Below, piece by piece: positions 43,666 through 51,009 of a stretch of 64,000 nucleotides of DNA. Origin of the DNA: Lachnospiraceae bacterium UBA4364 (GTDB taxonomy: Bacteria > Bacillota > Clostridia > Lachnospirales > Lachnospiraceae). Location: assembly GCA_002393955.1 (NCBI GenBank), contig DGSK01000001.1, positions 226,356 to 290,355 on the forward strand, read 5' to 3'. The first letter of the stretch is position 1; each line of letters opens with the position of its first letter. The notes under the pieces were generated by a model. The model was not told the DNA's origin and ran no database searches. It saw only the letters and a list, made by a program, of their open reading frames with translations. Made by a program: the position numbers and the translations under genes.

Positions 43666-43685
43666 CCCCGCTGGTTACAGCGGGG
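43666..43685 (-). terminator. fakA terminator
   Basis: A perfect 8-bp stem (CCCCGCTG / CAGCGGGG, 4-base loop) lies 37 bases past the fakA stop, followed on the minus strand by UUUCUGUU. A second small hairpin (CTGTTA / TAACAG, loop of 4) sits at 43647-43662. Confidence 0.65.
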
Positions 43686-43722
43686 CTATAAAGGTCAAAA
43701 ATCCACTCTGTGCCGATAAGGC

Positions 43723-45426
43723 TTATTCAGCCGAAATAATATAATAATATATCGGCTGTCCTCCATATGCGAGCTCCACATCCACCTCCGGATACTTGGA
43801 CTCCACAAGCTCTTTTATCTTATCCGCATCTTCCTTTGTCACATCCTTGCCATAATAGATGCTGACAACCTCTGCATCTGCAGTCGCCATCTTGTCGAGC
43901 ATTCCAATAACGACATCGCTAATATTCCTGCCGACGGAGAGTATACCCTTGTCTCCGATACCCATATAATCGCCCTGGTGTATCTCGGTTCCGTCAATGG
44001 AAGTATCCCTTACGGAATAGGTAACTTCACCAGTCTTTACATTCTGAATATCGGAAAGCATTGCTTCCTTATTCTCTTCCACCGAAGCGCCTTCGACATA
44101 AGAGATCATTGCCGTGATTCCCTGAGTAACGGTCTTTGTAGGAACCACTACCACCTGCTTTTCCTTACTGATCTTAGCAGCCTGTTCAGCAGCCATTATC
44201 ACATTCTTATTATTGGGGAAAACATAAACAACGGGAGCTTTTACGATCTCCACAGCCTTAAGGATATCCTCAGTGCTGGGATTCATTGTCTGTCCGCCCT
44301 CGACAATGACATCAACGCCGAGACTCTTGAAGATCTCAGTCATTCCGTCCCCCACGGAAATCTGTACAAAGCCGTTATCTTTTGAAATTCCTGCCGAAAC
44401 ATCGATCACACGGTTCTGTGCCGTTTCTTCATTTTTTTCTGTAGCAGCCTTTTCTTCCTTAGGCTCCGACTTTACAGTTTCCTTTGTCTTTGCAGATTTT
44501 TTTTGTCTCCTGTTTTCAACCACTACATCTATAAGTTCACCATACTTAAGCGCTTTCTGTATCACCATGCCTGGGTCGTTGGTATTAAGAGACATATTCA
44601 CTATACGGCCTTCTATGGTATACGCACAAGTATCACCTACTGCATCAATGTACTTCTTTATAACAGCTTCTTCGTGGTGATTCATCTCTTTCTCAAGAAG
44701 CATTGCTATGGAAGTATGATAAAGGTATTTAAATTTTTCAGCTGAGCGTTTTTCAGTTTCAGCCTTCTTTTCCTCTTCTGCGGTTTCAGCGGAAAAAACT
44801 ATCCCCTTGCCCTGCAGTCCCGCAAGCATTCCCTCAAGCACGCATACAAGACCTGCTCCGCCGGAGTCAACCACACCTGCCTCCTTAAGTACAGGCAAAA
44901 GCTCCGGTGTCTTATCCAGCGCAACCTTAGCGCCTGCAATAAGCTCCGTGAGTATCACTTCTATATCAGTCTCTCCCTTGCGTACACACGCTGTAGCCTT
45001 TTCCGAAACAGCCTTGGCGACAGTAAGTATGGTGCCTTCCTTTGGCTGCATGACAGCTTTATATGCAGTCTCCGTCGCCTTTTCACAGCCTGCCGCAATA
45101 ACAGCAGCATCAAGTTCCTCATAGGTTTTCGCAACCTTGGTAAATCCTCTGAACAGCTGGCTTAGGATAACTCCGGAATTTCCTCTGGCTCCCCGAAGGG
45201 ATCCCGATGAAACAGCCTTGCAGAAATCCTGCATATTCGGTTCTTTTAATGCATATACTTCCTTCGCTGCCGACATTATAGTCAGCGTCATGTTCATGCC
45301 TGTATCACCGTCAGGGACAGGAAAAACATTTAATTCATTGATATGGTCTTTGTGAGCCTCAAGCTCTTTTGCACCCGCCAAGAACATGGTGCACATCTGC
45401 TGCGGGGTTAAAACAGTAGTAGCCAC
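43723..45426 (-). CDS. fakA: Fatty acid kinase A (DhaL/DAK2 domain)
   Basis: A 567-residue protein. The N-terminal DhaL-like kinase domain (1-200) has NVFPVPDGDTGMNM, SSGSLRGARGNSGVILSQ and VVDSGGAGLVCVLEGML. A central domain and a linker rich in Lys and Glu (about 305-340) precede the C-terminal FakA domain with FPNNKNVIMAAEQAA and MGIGDKGILSVG. FakA phosphorylates fatty acids presented by FakB for phospholipid synthesis. No fakB is in view. The Asp23 gene upstream and RecG downstream form a familiar order (yloU-yloV-recG in Bacillus). Confidence 0.93.
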   Translation of the reverse strand: MATTVLTPQQMCTMFLAGAKELEAHKDHINELNVFPVPDGDTGMNMTLTIMSAAKEVYALKEPNMQDFCKAVSSGSLRGARGNSGVILSQLFRGFTKVAKTYEELDAAVIAAGCEKATETAYKAVMQPKEGTILTVAKAVSEKATACVRKGETDIEVILTELIAGAKVALDKTPELLPVLKEAGVVDSGGAGLVCVLEGMLAGLQGKGIVFSAETAEEEKKAETEKRSAEKFKYLYHTSIAMLLEKEMNHHEEAVIKKYIDAVGDTCAYTIEGRIVNMSLNTNDPGMVIQKALKYGELIDVVVENRRQKKSAKTKETVKSEPKEEKAATEKNEETAQNRVIDVSAGISKDNGFVQISVGDGMTEIFKSLGVDVIVEGGQTMNPSTEDILKAVEIVKAPVVYVFPNNKNVIMAAEQAAKISKEKQVVVVPTKTVTQGITAMISYVEGASVEENKEAMLSDIQNVKTGEVTYSVRDTSIDGTEIHQGDYMGIGDKGILSVGRNISDVVIGMLDKMATADAEVVSIYYGKDVTKEDADKIKELVESKYPEVDVELAYGGQPIYYYIISAE

Positions 45427-45442
45427 TTTAAGTCACTCCTCC

Positions 45443-45799
45443 TTAATCGATCACTCGAACGCCTTCGACATAAATATTGATTTTTACAACTTCCAAACCT
45501 GTATATTCCTCAACTTTATATCGAACGTTGTTCACAAGGTTTTCCGTGACAGCCGGTATGTTCACTCCATAAGCAACTATCACATGAAAATCAAGAACAA
45601 GCTTCCCCCCCTCGTTCTTAACCGTGATACCGCGGTTAACATTATCTTTTTTTAAAATGCGGACTAAATCTTCTTTAACATTGACGCTCGCCATACCCAC
45701 TATGCCGAAGCATTCATTTGCTACCGTACCTGCGTACTGAGCGATCACATCATCATTGATCCTGATGCTGCCCATATGTGTATCTATGGAACTCTTCAT
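45443..45799 (-). CDS. Asp23/Gls24 family protein
   Basis: A 118-residue protein of the Asp23/YloU family. IRINDDVIAQYAGTVANECFGIVGMA is the N-terminal signature, followed by a LDFHVIVAYGVNIPAVTENLVNNVRYKVEEYTGLEVVKINIYVEGV core. Members are small cytoplasmic proteins, linked to envelope stress in staphylococci. It lies 16 bases upstream of fakA and has its own promoter, so the pair is one operon. Confidence 0.94.
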   Translation of the reverse strand: MKSSIDTHMGSIRINDDVIAQYAGTVANECFGIVGMASVNVKEDLVRILKKDNVNRGITVKNEGGKLVLDFHVIVAYGVNIPAVTENLVNNVRYKVEEYTGLEVVKINIYVEGVRVID

Positions 45800-45866
45800 G
45801 CAAAACCTCCTTTGCCAGTCTTTGCCAAAGAATAGCGTGATCCTTCTTGTAAAAACACTATTTCTG

Positions 45867-45895
45867 ATTATATCTAATTTATGTTGTCAATGCAA
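45867..45895 (-). promoter_or_regulatory. Candidate asp23-fakA promoter
   Basis: TTGCAT (45895-45890) and TATAAT (45872-45867) on the minus strand are spaced 17 bp, about 70 bases before the Asp23 start. It is back to back with the rpmB promoter. Confidence 0.55.
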
Positions 45896-45908
45896 TCAAA
45901 AAAAACTC

Positions 45909-45937
45909 TTGCAAATCATGATAGCATCTGTTAAAAT
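45909..45937 (+). promoter_or_regulatory. rpmB promoter
   Basis: TTGCAA (45909-45914) and TAAAAT (45932-45937) are separated by exactly 17 bp, about 80 bases before rpmB. A GGGAGGTG ribosome site follows. Confidence 0.7.
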
Positions 45938-46015
45938 AACTTTCGTTGCGGTAAGTGCCGCACAGGGCTTTAAAGATCAAGATCCAACAAGATCCAAAAG
46001 GGAGGTGTAAAGGCC

Positions 46016-46201
46016 ATGGCAAAATGTGATATCTGCGGCAAGGGAAAGCATTTCGGCAACAATGTCAGCCATTCTCATAGAAGATCAAATCATATATGGA
46101 ATGCAAACATAAAGAATGTAAAGTGTGTCGTTAACGGGACTCCCAAGCATCTGCACGTATGCACTACCTGCTTAAAGAGCGGTGCTGTTGAGAGAGCGTA
46201 A
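46016..46201 (+). CDS. rpmB: 50S ribosomal protein L28 (zinc-binding form)
   Basis: A 61-residue L28. MAKCDICGKGKHFGNNVSHSHRRSN is the N-terminal signature, and two Cys pairs (C4/C7 and CTTC near residue 50) form the zinc site. It stands alone between a good promoter and a strong terminator. The Cys-containing form contrasts with the Cys-free paralogues made by some Firmicutes under zinc limitation. Confidence 0.98.
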   Translation: MAKCDICGKGKHFGNNVSHSHRRSNHIWNANIKNVKCVVNGTPKHLHVCTTCLKSGAVERA

Positions 46202-46230
46202 ACAGCGATTTCATATTAAATCAGCAAAAG

Positions 46231-46260
46231 AAAATCACATCGCTTAGATGTGATTTTTTT
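46231..46260. terminator. Bidirectional terminator between rpmB and the J-domain gene
   Basis: AATCACATC / GATGTGATT with a 5-base loop (GCTTA), a 7-base T-run on the plus strand and an A-run on the other side. It ends both convergent transcripts. Confidence 0.9.
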
Positions 46261-46858
46261 ATGCCCTTCTCCCGCTCATTCCGAACTGCAGACAGAGTTC
46301 CTCATATTCTTCCTTTATCTTAAGTATTATCTCGGGATCCCCGCTGATATTATCGGGATGATATATCTTCATCAGATCCTTATATCTTTTCTTAAGAGCT
46401 ATGGGATTATTCACTCCCCTGAAAAAAAGCCCTGTCGCATAGACCTCTTTTCTTTCATTACGGATCTGTTCGGCACGTCTTAGGTTCTCCCTGGTCCGCT
46501 CTATATGCTCATACTCACGCCGGATATTCTTTTTATCCTGCTCCATGTTTTTGTAGGCATTCTCAATAAGGCTTTTTTTCCTTGACAGAAGATCCTCATC
46601 CTCTCTGAGACGCCTGCGCTCGAACTCAGCAGATTCCTTCAGCTCATTCATCTTTATGGAAAGCTGCCTGGTCTCCCTCTCAAGCTGCCTGCGTTCCTGC
46701 GCAAGAACCTTGCGTTGCGCTTTCAGCTCATCCTTCTGCATCTGAAGCTCATTTTTTTCCGCAGCCAGGCTGACCTTTTCCTTGAAAAGCCTGCGCTTCA
46801 TGTCATCCAGCTCCCGGCCGGTACTGATATCGTTTATCTCCTTATCAAAATCTGCCAT
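46259..46858 (-). CDS. Coiled-coil protein with C-terminal J-domain
   Basis: A 199-residue protein. Residues about 1-140 are a charged coiled coil (LKAQRKVLAQERRQLERETR, RREYEHIERTRENLRRAEQI). The last 50 residues resemble a J-domain: ALKKRYKDLMKIYHPDNISGD with HPD at about 167-169, then KIKEEYEEL. DnaJ-type domains activate DnaK, and the HPD is intact. A J-domain at the C-terminus behind a long coiled coil is unusual, because J-domains are generally N-terminal. The partner and role are unknown. Confidence 0.8.
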   Translation of the reverse strand: MADFDKEINDISTGRELDDMKRRLFKEKVSLAAEKNELQMQKDELKAQRKVLAQERRQLERETRQLSIKMNELKESAEFERRRLREDEDLLSRKKSLIENAYKNMEQDKKNIRREYEHIERTRENLRRAEQIRNERKEVYATGLFFRGVNNPIALKKRYKDLMKIYHPDNISGDPEIILKIKEEYEELCLQFGMSGRRA

Positions 46859-46942
46859 TATGACCTGACCAAATCTTCACGCCTGCTTCGGGCAGGCATA
46901 AACGACACAAATAAATTAAACAACCGAGTACTTCAGTTATTA

Positions 46943-47353
46943 TCAAATATTTTTGGTTACGGGATCGGTTCCTTCAGGAAATGCTGCTTTTACCGCTTCT
47001 TCCTTATCAGTCTTGACTGCCACTCTTGCCTTTATGGCATCAATGGCCTCAGGAACCATATCAATTATCTTGGTCACATAATCAGAATCTTTCACACTGA
47101 TAAGCCTTGAATGACCGTTCTGTATAACAAGGACTGCCGAAGGTGTCATCTTAGCGCTCAATCCGCCGGCCCCGCCGTTTTTCTTGTCCCTGCTGACAGC
47201 ACCTGCCGCCACACCAAAGGATACATCCACCAATGGAATGAACGTGGTTTCACCTACTACCGTCGGCTCACCGATAACAGTCTTGGAACCAACAAGATGA
47301 TCCATATCCTTCATCAGTGAATCCATTACATTTGAAACATTGTTTTCAGCCAT
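46943..47353 (-). CDS. ytfJ: YtfJ/GerW family sporulation protein
   Basis: A 136-residue member of the GerW/YtfJ family. DSLMKDMDHLVGSKTVIGEPTVVGETTFIPLVDVSFGVAAGA is the conserved N-terminal part; GGAGGLSAKMTPSAVLVIQNG follows. Bacillus YtfJ is a sporulation protein needed for germination, but the family also occurs in non-sporulating clostridia. The ATG abuts the stop of the DUF2953 gene without spacing, so the two are linked. Confidence 0.92.
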   Translation of the reverse strand: MAENNVSNVMDSLMKDMDHLVGSKTVIGEPTVVGETTFIPLVDVSFGVAAGAVSRDKKNGGAGGLSAKMTPSAVLVIQNGHSRLISVKDSDYVTKIIDMVPEAIDAIKARVAVKTDKEEAVKAAFPEGTDPVTKNI

Positions 47354-48370
47354 TTATTTTCCCTCCCGCTTTGCGCGCCTTATAAAACCTCTGACTTTCT
47401 TATCCATATACCATACTCCGGCATGCCATAATATGGGACCAAGATAAAACCTTCCGCACACCTTTGTATCCAGCTCGTAATCATTCTCTTCCGACTGCTC
47501 TGATGAAACCTCGACTTTTCCGGGTATCATATCGATTATAGGAAGCGATATTGCATAATACTGCCATACCTTGACCACTTTACACGGATCATCGTTACGG
47601 TAATCAAGCTTTAAGTCCAGCTTTTTGGGAATGAACTGTTTCAGTATGGCAACGCCTCTTTTCTTTGTCACTTCCCACACATATTCGGTACCGCTGCTTG
47701 ACATCAGCCTGGAATAATAATCTACCGTATCGATTATCTCATCTGCTTTGTCAACGGCTTTATCTATCAGACCGTCTGCTTTTTCCGGAAGGTCTATCAG
47801 AAAATCCAGGACCTCGTCGATCTTTGCATCAGCCTTGTTAAAAAACTCATCAAGCCGCCTGCCAAAGCCTTTCTTCCCTGTCCCCTTTTTTTCTTTTTTA
47901 ATTTTTTTTACTTTTTTGCCCTTATCAGTTCCACTGTCTGTTATTTTTTCCGGTTCAGACTTTGAACTTTCGGATTCAGCCGGCAGGCGATTTTCTGTCT
48001 CATCATTGAAAACAGTCTCACCGCTGCCGTCCACTGCTGCTTTCCGGCTGCTATCCGAAACAGTATCCGCAGCATCGCCTTCACCGGATTCTTCTTCATC
48101 CTCCGCATTCAGGTCGTACACCACTTTTCCAAACAGCTTTGCCTGAGCCTGCAGTCCGTCCTCGTACCAGACATCTATCTTCAGTATCCTGAAAATCCAA
48201 TGCACCCTGGCTAGTGCATCGAAAGCATCGTGCTTTGCAGCTATCAGTTCATATCCAAACGGCCAGAAACAAACCACCAGAATAATTGCCGCCAGCAAAA
48301 CAACTATAAGAGCCACCAGAACAAGCAGTACTATACCGATTATCTTTAATATCTCAAGAAATGTCATCAT
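47354..48370 (-). CDS. DUF2953 domain membrane protein
   Basis: A 338-residue protein. One N-terminal membrane segment (about 8-36) is followed by a DUF2953 region with FWPFGYELIAAKHDA and ARVHWIFRILKIDVWYEDG. A low-complexity spacer (about 90-170) of Ser/Glu/Lys, including a KKVKKIKKEKKGTGKKG stretch, comes next. The C-terminal half ends in VCGRFYLGPILWHAGVWYMDKKVRGF. Family members often sit next to ytfJ, and the function is unknown. Its start overlaps the upstream stop by four bases (ATGA). Confidence 0.8.
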   Translation of the reverse strand: MMTFLEILKIIGIVLLVLVALIVVLLAAIILVVCFWPFGYELIAAKHDAFDALARVHWIFRILKIDVWYEDGLQAQAKLFGKVVYDLNAEDEEESGEGDAADTVSDSSRKAAVDGSGETVFNDETENRLPAESESSKSEPEKITDSGTDKGKKVKKIKKEKKGTGKKGFGRRLDEFFNKADAKIDEVLDFLIDLPEKADGLIDKAVDKADEIIDTVDYYSRLMSSSGTEYVWEVTKKRGVAILKQFIPKKLDLKLDYRNDDPCKVVKVWQYYAISLPIIDMIPGKVEVSSEQSEENDYELDTKVCGRFYLGPILWHAGVWYMDKKVRGFIRRAKREGK

Positions 48371-48639
48371 TTCCCGTACCGCCTGCCTGCAGCATGTGCC
48401 AGATAACGCAGCGCATACTCATAATTCTCGGCAAGTCCGATTATCCTGATCTTCTGCCGCTTATAGTATTTTGCATGCAGCATATATGAAGGTATGGATT
48501 CAGGCATTCCCGTCTCAGGATTAATGTAAAGGGCAAAATAACCGAGAACCATTTCTCCTCTTTTCAGCCTGTCACATATATCTTTCCTATGGGAAGCAGC
48601 ATAAGGACTTGTATATAATGCCTTCTCGAATTCTATCAT
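48367..48639 (-). CDS. Small conserved hypothetical protein
   Basis: A 90-residue basic protein (MIEFEKALYTSPYAASHRKDI-type start, then GYFALYINPETGMPESIPSYML and KYYKRQKIRIIGLAENYEYAL). No domain was recognised. It sits between the NUDIX hydrolase, whose stop it directly follows, and the DUF2953 gene, with which it shares an ATGA overlap. The tight packing supports a real gene. Confidence 0.75.
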   Translation of the reverse strand: MIEFEKALYTSPYAASHRKDICDRLKRGEMVLGYFALYINPETGMPESIPSYMLHAKYYKRQKIRIIGLAENYEYALRYLAHAAGRRYGK

Positions 48640-49089
48640 TCATACTCCCCATAGTCTGCCGCGGTATAAAGTCTGATAAGTACCGTAAGCACGTTCAAGT
48701 ATGGTCTTCTCGTTTGCAAATTTAAGCAAATGGATAGCCTCGTGGTACTTATAATACCCGGAATCCACAAAATATTCTTCTCTCTGGGGCTTGCTGTAAT
48801 AATTGCACCCCTTCATCAGGTACCAGTGAACCTCTTTATTCACCACATCCTCCGGCACATAAAACGTATAACCGGTCTTTCCGAGATATGTGACTATAGA
48901 GGCTTTTGCGCCGGTTTCTTCACTAACTTCCCTGAGCGCCGTCTGCGGATATTCTTCCCCCGGCTCAACAGTGCCTTTAGGCAGTACCCATCCTTCATAC
49001 CTGTTCCTGAAATTCTTATATAGCAGAAGGATCTTGCCTCGAAAAATAACCACACCGCCACAGCTGACTGCTTCTATCAATGATGTCAA
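48640..49089 (-). CDS. NUDIX hydrolase
   Basis: A 149-residue hydrolase with a full Nudix box, GTVEPGEEYPQTALREVSEETGA, preceded by WVLPKG. CGGVVIFRGKILLLYKNFRNRYEGW is the N-terminal part. It cleaves nucleoside-diphosphate-linked compounds such as Ap4A or capped RNA ends; the substrate is not told by sequence. The start has GGGGTTGAC-like purines upstream. It heads the short operon that runs to ytfJ. Confidence 0.93.
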   Translation of the reverse strand: MTSLIEAVSCGGVVIFRGKILLLYKNFRNRYEGWVLPKGTVEPGEEYPQTALREVSEETGAKASIVTYLGKTGYTFYVPEDVVNKEVHWYLMKGCNYYSKPQREEYFVDSGYYKYHEAIHLLKFANEKTILERAYGTYQTLYRGRLWGV

Positions 49090-49142
49090 CCCCTTTCGAT
49101 GTGTAAAAACGCAAAACCAATCTAAATTATATGATATTTACG

Positions 49143-50600
49143 CTAATTTTGCAAACGTCTGCCAAAATATCCCGAAAAGATCCTCTGAGCCACAGGTACA
49201 GCCGCAGAACCACCCGTACCTGCCCGTTCCATTATGACTGTTATGGCTATCACCGGATCATCTGCCGGTGCATATCCCGTAAACCACGCATGGCTAACAT
49301 CGCTGCTGTCAGAAATTTCGGCCGATCCGGTCTTTCCCGCAGCAGTATAAGGAAGTCCTTTAAGTCCTGTACCGGTACCTGACTGAACAACTGCTTCCAT
49401 AAACGAACGCATGATTGCTGCTTCTTCCTGCGTCATTACTGTTCCTAAAGGCTTAGGCGCAAAGTTCTTAATGATCTTCCCCTCGGAAGAAACAACCTTA
49501 TCCACCATATAAGGCTTCATCATCACCCCGTCATTTGCAATGGCCTGTGTGATCATATTCATCTGGAGCGGGGTCACAAGAGTCTCCGACTGTCCGATAG
49601 CAGTCTGCATTACATTCTCTTCCGTCATATTCTCGCGCATGCTGATATGGCTCGGATTTGCGGCAAAGTCTACCGGCGGGACCTGATTGAACATAAGAGA
49701 CTCTAAAGTCCCTGCAAATTTAGTACGGTCAAGTCCCAGCCCTATATTGGCAAAAGATGAGTTGCAGGACTTGGCAAATGATCCTTTCAGATCAAGTCCA
49801 CCATGAACCGTTCCGTGAAAGCAGCGTATGGTGGTATCCCCCTTTGTGATACGTCCGCTGCAGTTATAATAATACTTTGACCAGTCTGACGGATGTTCTC
49901 TGATATATTCCAGTGTCGAAATGATCTTGAAAGTGGAGCCGGGCGGATAAAGCCCCTGGGATGCCCTGTTCATAAGAGGGCTCTGAACCTCATCCTTGCT
50001 GATTTCTTCCCAGTCTGCCTCTATGGTATTGGGATCAAAACAGGGTTTTGAAACCATCGCCAATATCCTGCCGGTCTTCACTTCGGTGACTATTACGGCA
50101 CCTTTATAATTTCCAAGGCTGTTATAAGCAATAAGCTGGGCTGCAGGATCAAGCGATGTATAAACACTGTTGCCCAAATCCTTGGATTCCTTAAGATCGT
50201 TGCTGAGCCTCTCACTTAAGCTGATATCAGCACTCATGAGGAATTCCTGCATCTGGCTTTCCAGCCCCATCCCTCCCTGCACACTAAATCCCACGGTATG
50301 CGCAAACATATCATCATAAGGGTAAAGTCTTGTTTCTTTCCCCTCGGGATCAGTCTTTGTATATGCAAGTTCAGTGCCATCTGAAGCATATATCGTCCCA
50401 CGGGTTATCTCAGCCTCTATTACTTCTATTCTTTTACGATTATAGGAATTTGAATAGACTTCATTCCTTTCCCTGGTTTCATGCCAGACCAGAGCAAGGA
50501 TCATCAGAACATATGCAACGGAAAAAAGGGCAGCCGTCACCCCCGCTGCCCTGTTAACCGGTTTCTTTTTTTTCTTTCTGTTTCTTTTTTTCTTAGCCAT
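49143..50600 (-). CDS. Class B penicillin-binding protein (transpeptidase)
   Basis: A 485-residue PBP with a basic N-terminus (KKKRNRKKKKK), a membrane segment at about 20-41 and a transpeptidase domain. The three active-site motifs are SxxK in PPGSTFKIIS, SxN in KSCNSSFANIG and KTG in AAGKTGSAEI. RGTIYASDGTELAYT is the class B N-terminal motif. It cross-links peptidoglycan and pairs with the FtsW/RodA-like glycosyltransferase upstream, as in PbpA-RodA pairs. No clear ribosome site precedes the ATG. Confidence 0.93.
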   Translation of the reverse strand: MAKKKRNRKKKKKPVNRAAGVTAALFSVAYVLMILALVWHETRERNEVYSNSYNRKRIEVIEAEITRGTIYASDGTELAYTKTDPEGKETRLYPYDDMFAHTVGFSVQGGMGLESQMQEFLMSADISLSERLSNDLKESKDLGNSVYTSLDPAAQLIAYNSLGNYKGAVIVTEVKTGRILAMVSKPCFDPNTIEADWEEISKDEVQSPLMNRASQGLYPPGSTFKIISTLEYIREHPSDWSKYYYNCSGRITKGDTTIRCFHGTVHGGLDLKGSFAKSCNSSFANIGLGLDRTKFAGTLESLMFNQVPPVDFAANPSHISMRENMTEENVMQTAIGQSETLVTPLQMNMITQAIANDGVMMKPYMVDKVVSSEGKIIKNFAPKPLGTVMTQEEAAIMRSFMEAVVQSGTGTGLKGLPYTAAGKTGSAEISDSSDVSHAWFTGYAPADDPVIAITVIMERAGTGGSAAVPVAQRIFSGYFGRRLQN

Positions 50601-50700
50601 CAGATCATAAAGACCAAACGATATACGCTTTTTCGTTTAGCCACACAAAACCGGACAGCCGCGGTCTGCTGCGACTGCCGCAATACTAAAGAAAAAGATA

Positions 50701-50847
50701 TCAGTCGTCCTTCAAAGACTTAAAAAGTATAGCAACACCGATATTTAACAGACAGGTGATCACAATAATTCTGATGATTTTCTTCATGGATGCATCAGTC
50801 TGCTTCTTTACCATCTTCTTGACTGCGTTCTTAAATGTTTTTTTCAT
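50701..50847 (-). CDS. 48-residue basic membrane protein between FtsW and PBP genes
   Basis: The minus strand encodes 48 residues: a strongly basic N-terminal helix (MKKTFKNAVKKMVKKQTD), then one hydrophobic segment (IIRIIVITCLLNIGVAILF) and a short polar end. A strong AGGAGG lies 6 bases before the ATG, better than those of many neighbours. It sits between the FtsW/RodA-like gene and the PBP gene, all on the same strand. The size and layout resemble small divisome or wall regulators, but no family was recognised. Confidence 0.65.
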   Translation of the reverse strand: MKKTFKNAVKKMVKKQTDASMKKIIRIIVITCLLNIGVAILFKSLKDD

Positions 50848-51009
50848 TTTTTCCTCCTGAAAAAATTCTCAGTCTCAACATGACAATCGGGCATGTACGG
50901 GTATTCCCGTAGATCCGCACACCCATTAAGATTATACCACTTTTTCAGCATTAAAACCATAAAATACCGCACGACCGAAAACAGCTGTAAAACAGCGTAC
51001 GTATTTATC

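Noticed and set aside
45960..46015. Small open frame ahead of rpmB as leader peptide
   Set aside because: No ribosome site of its own; the segment fits an ordinary 5' leader.
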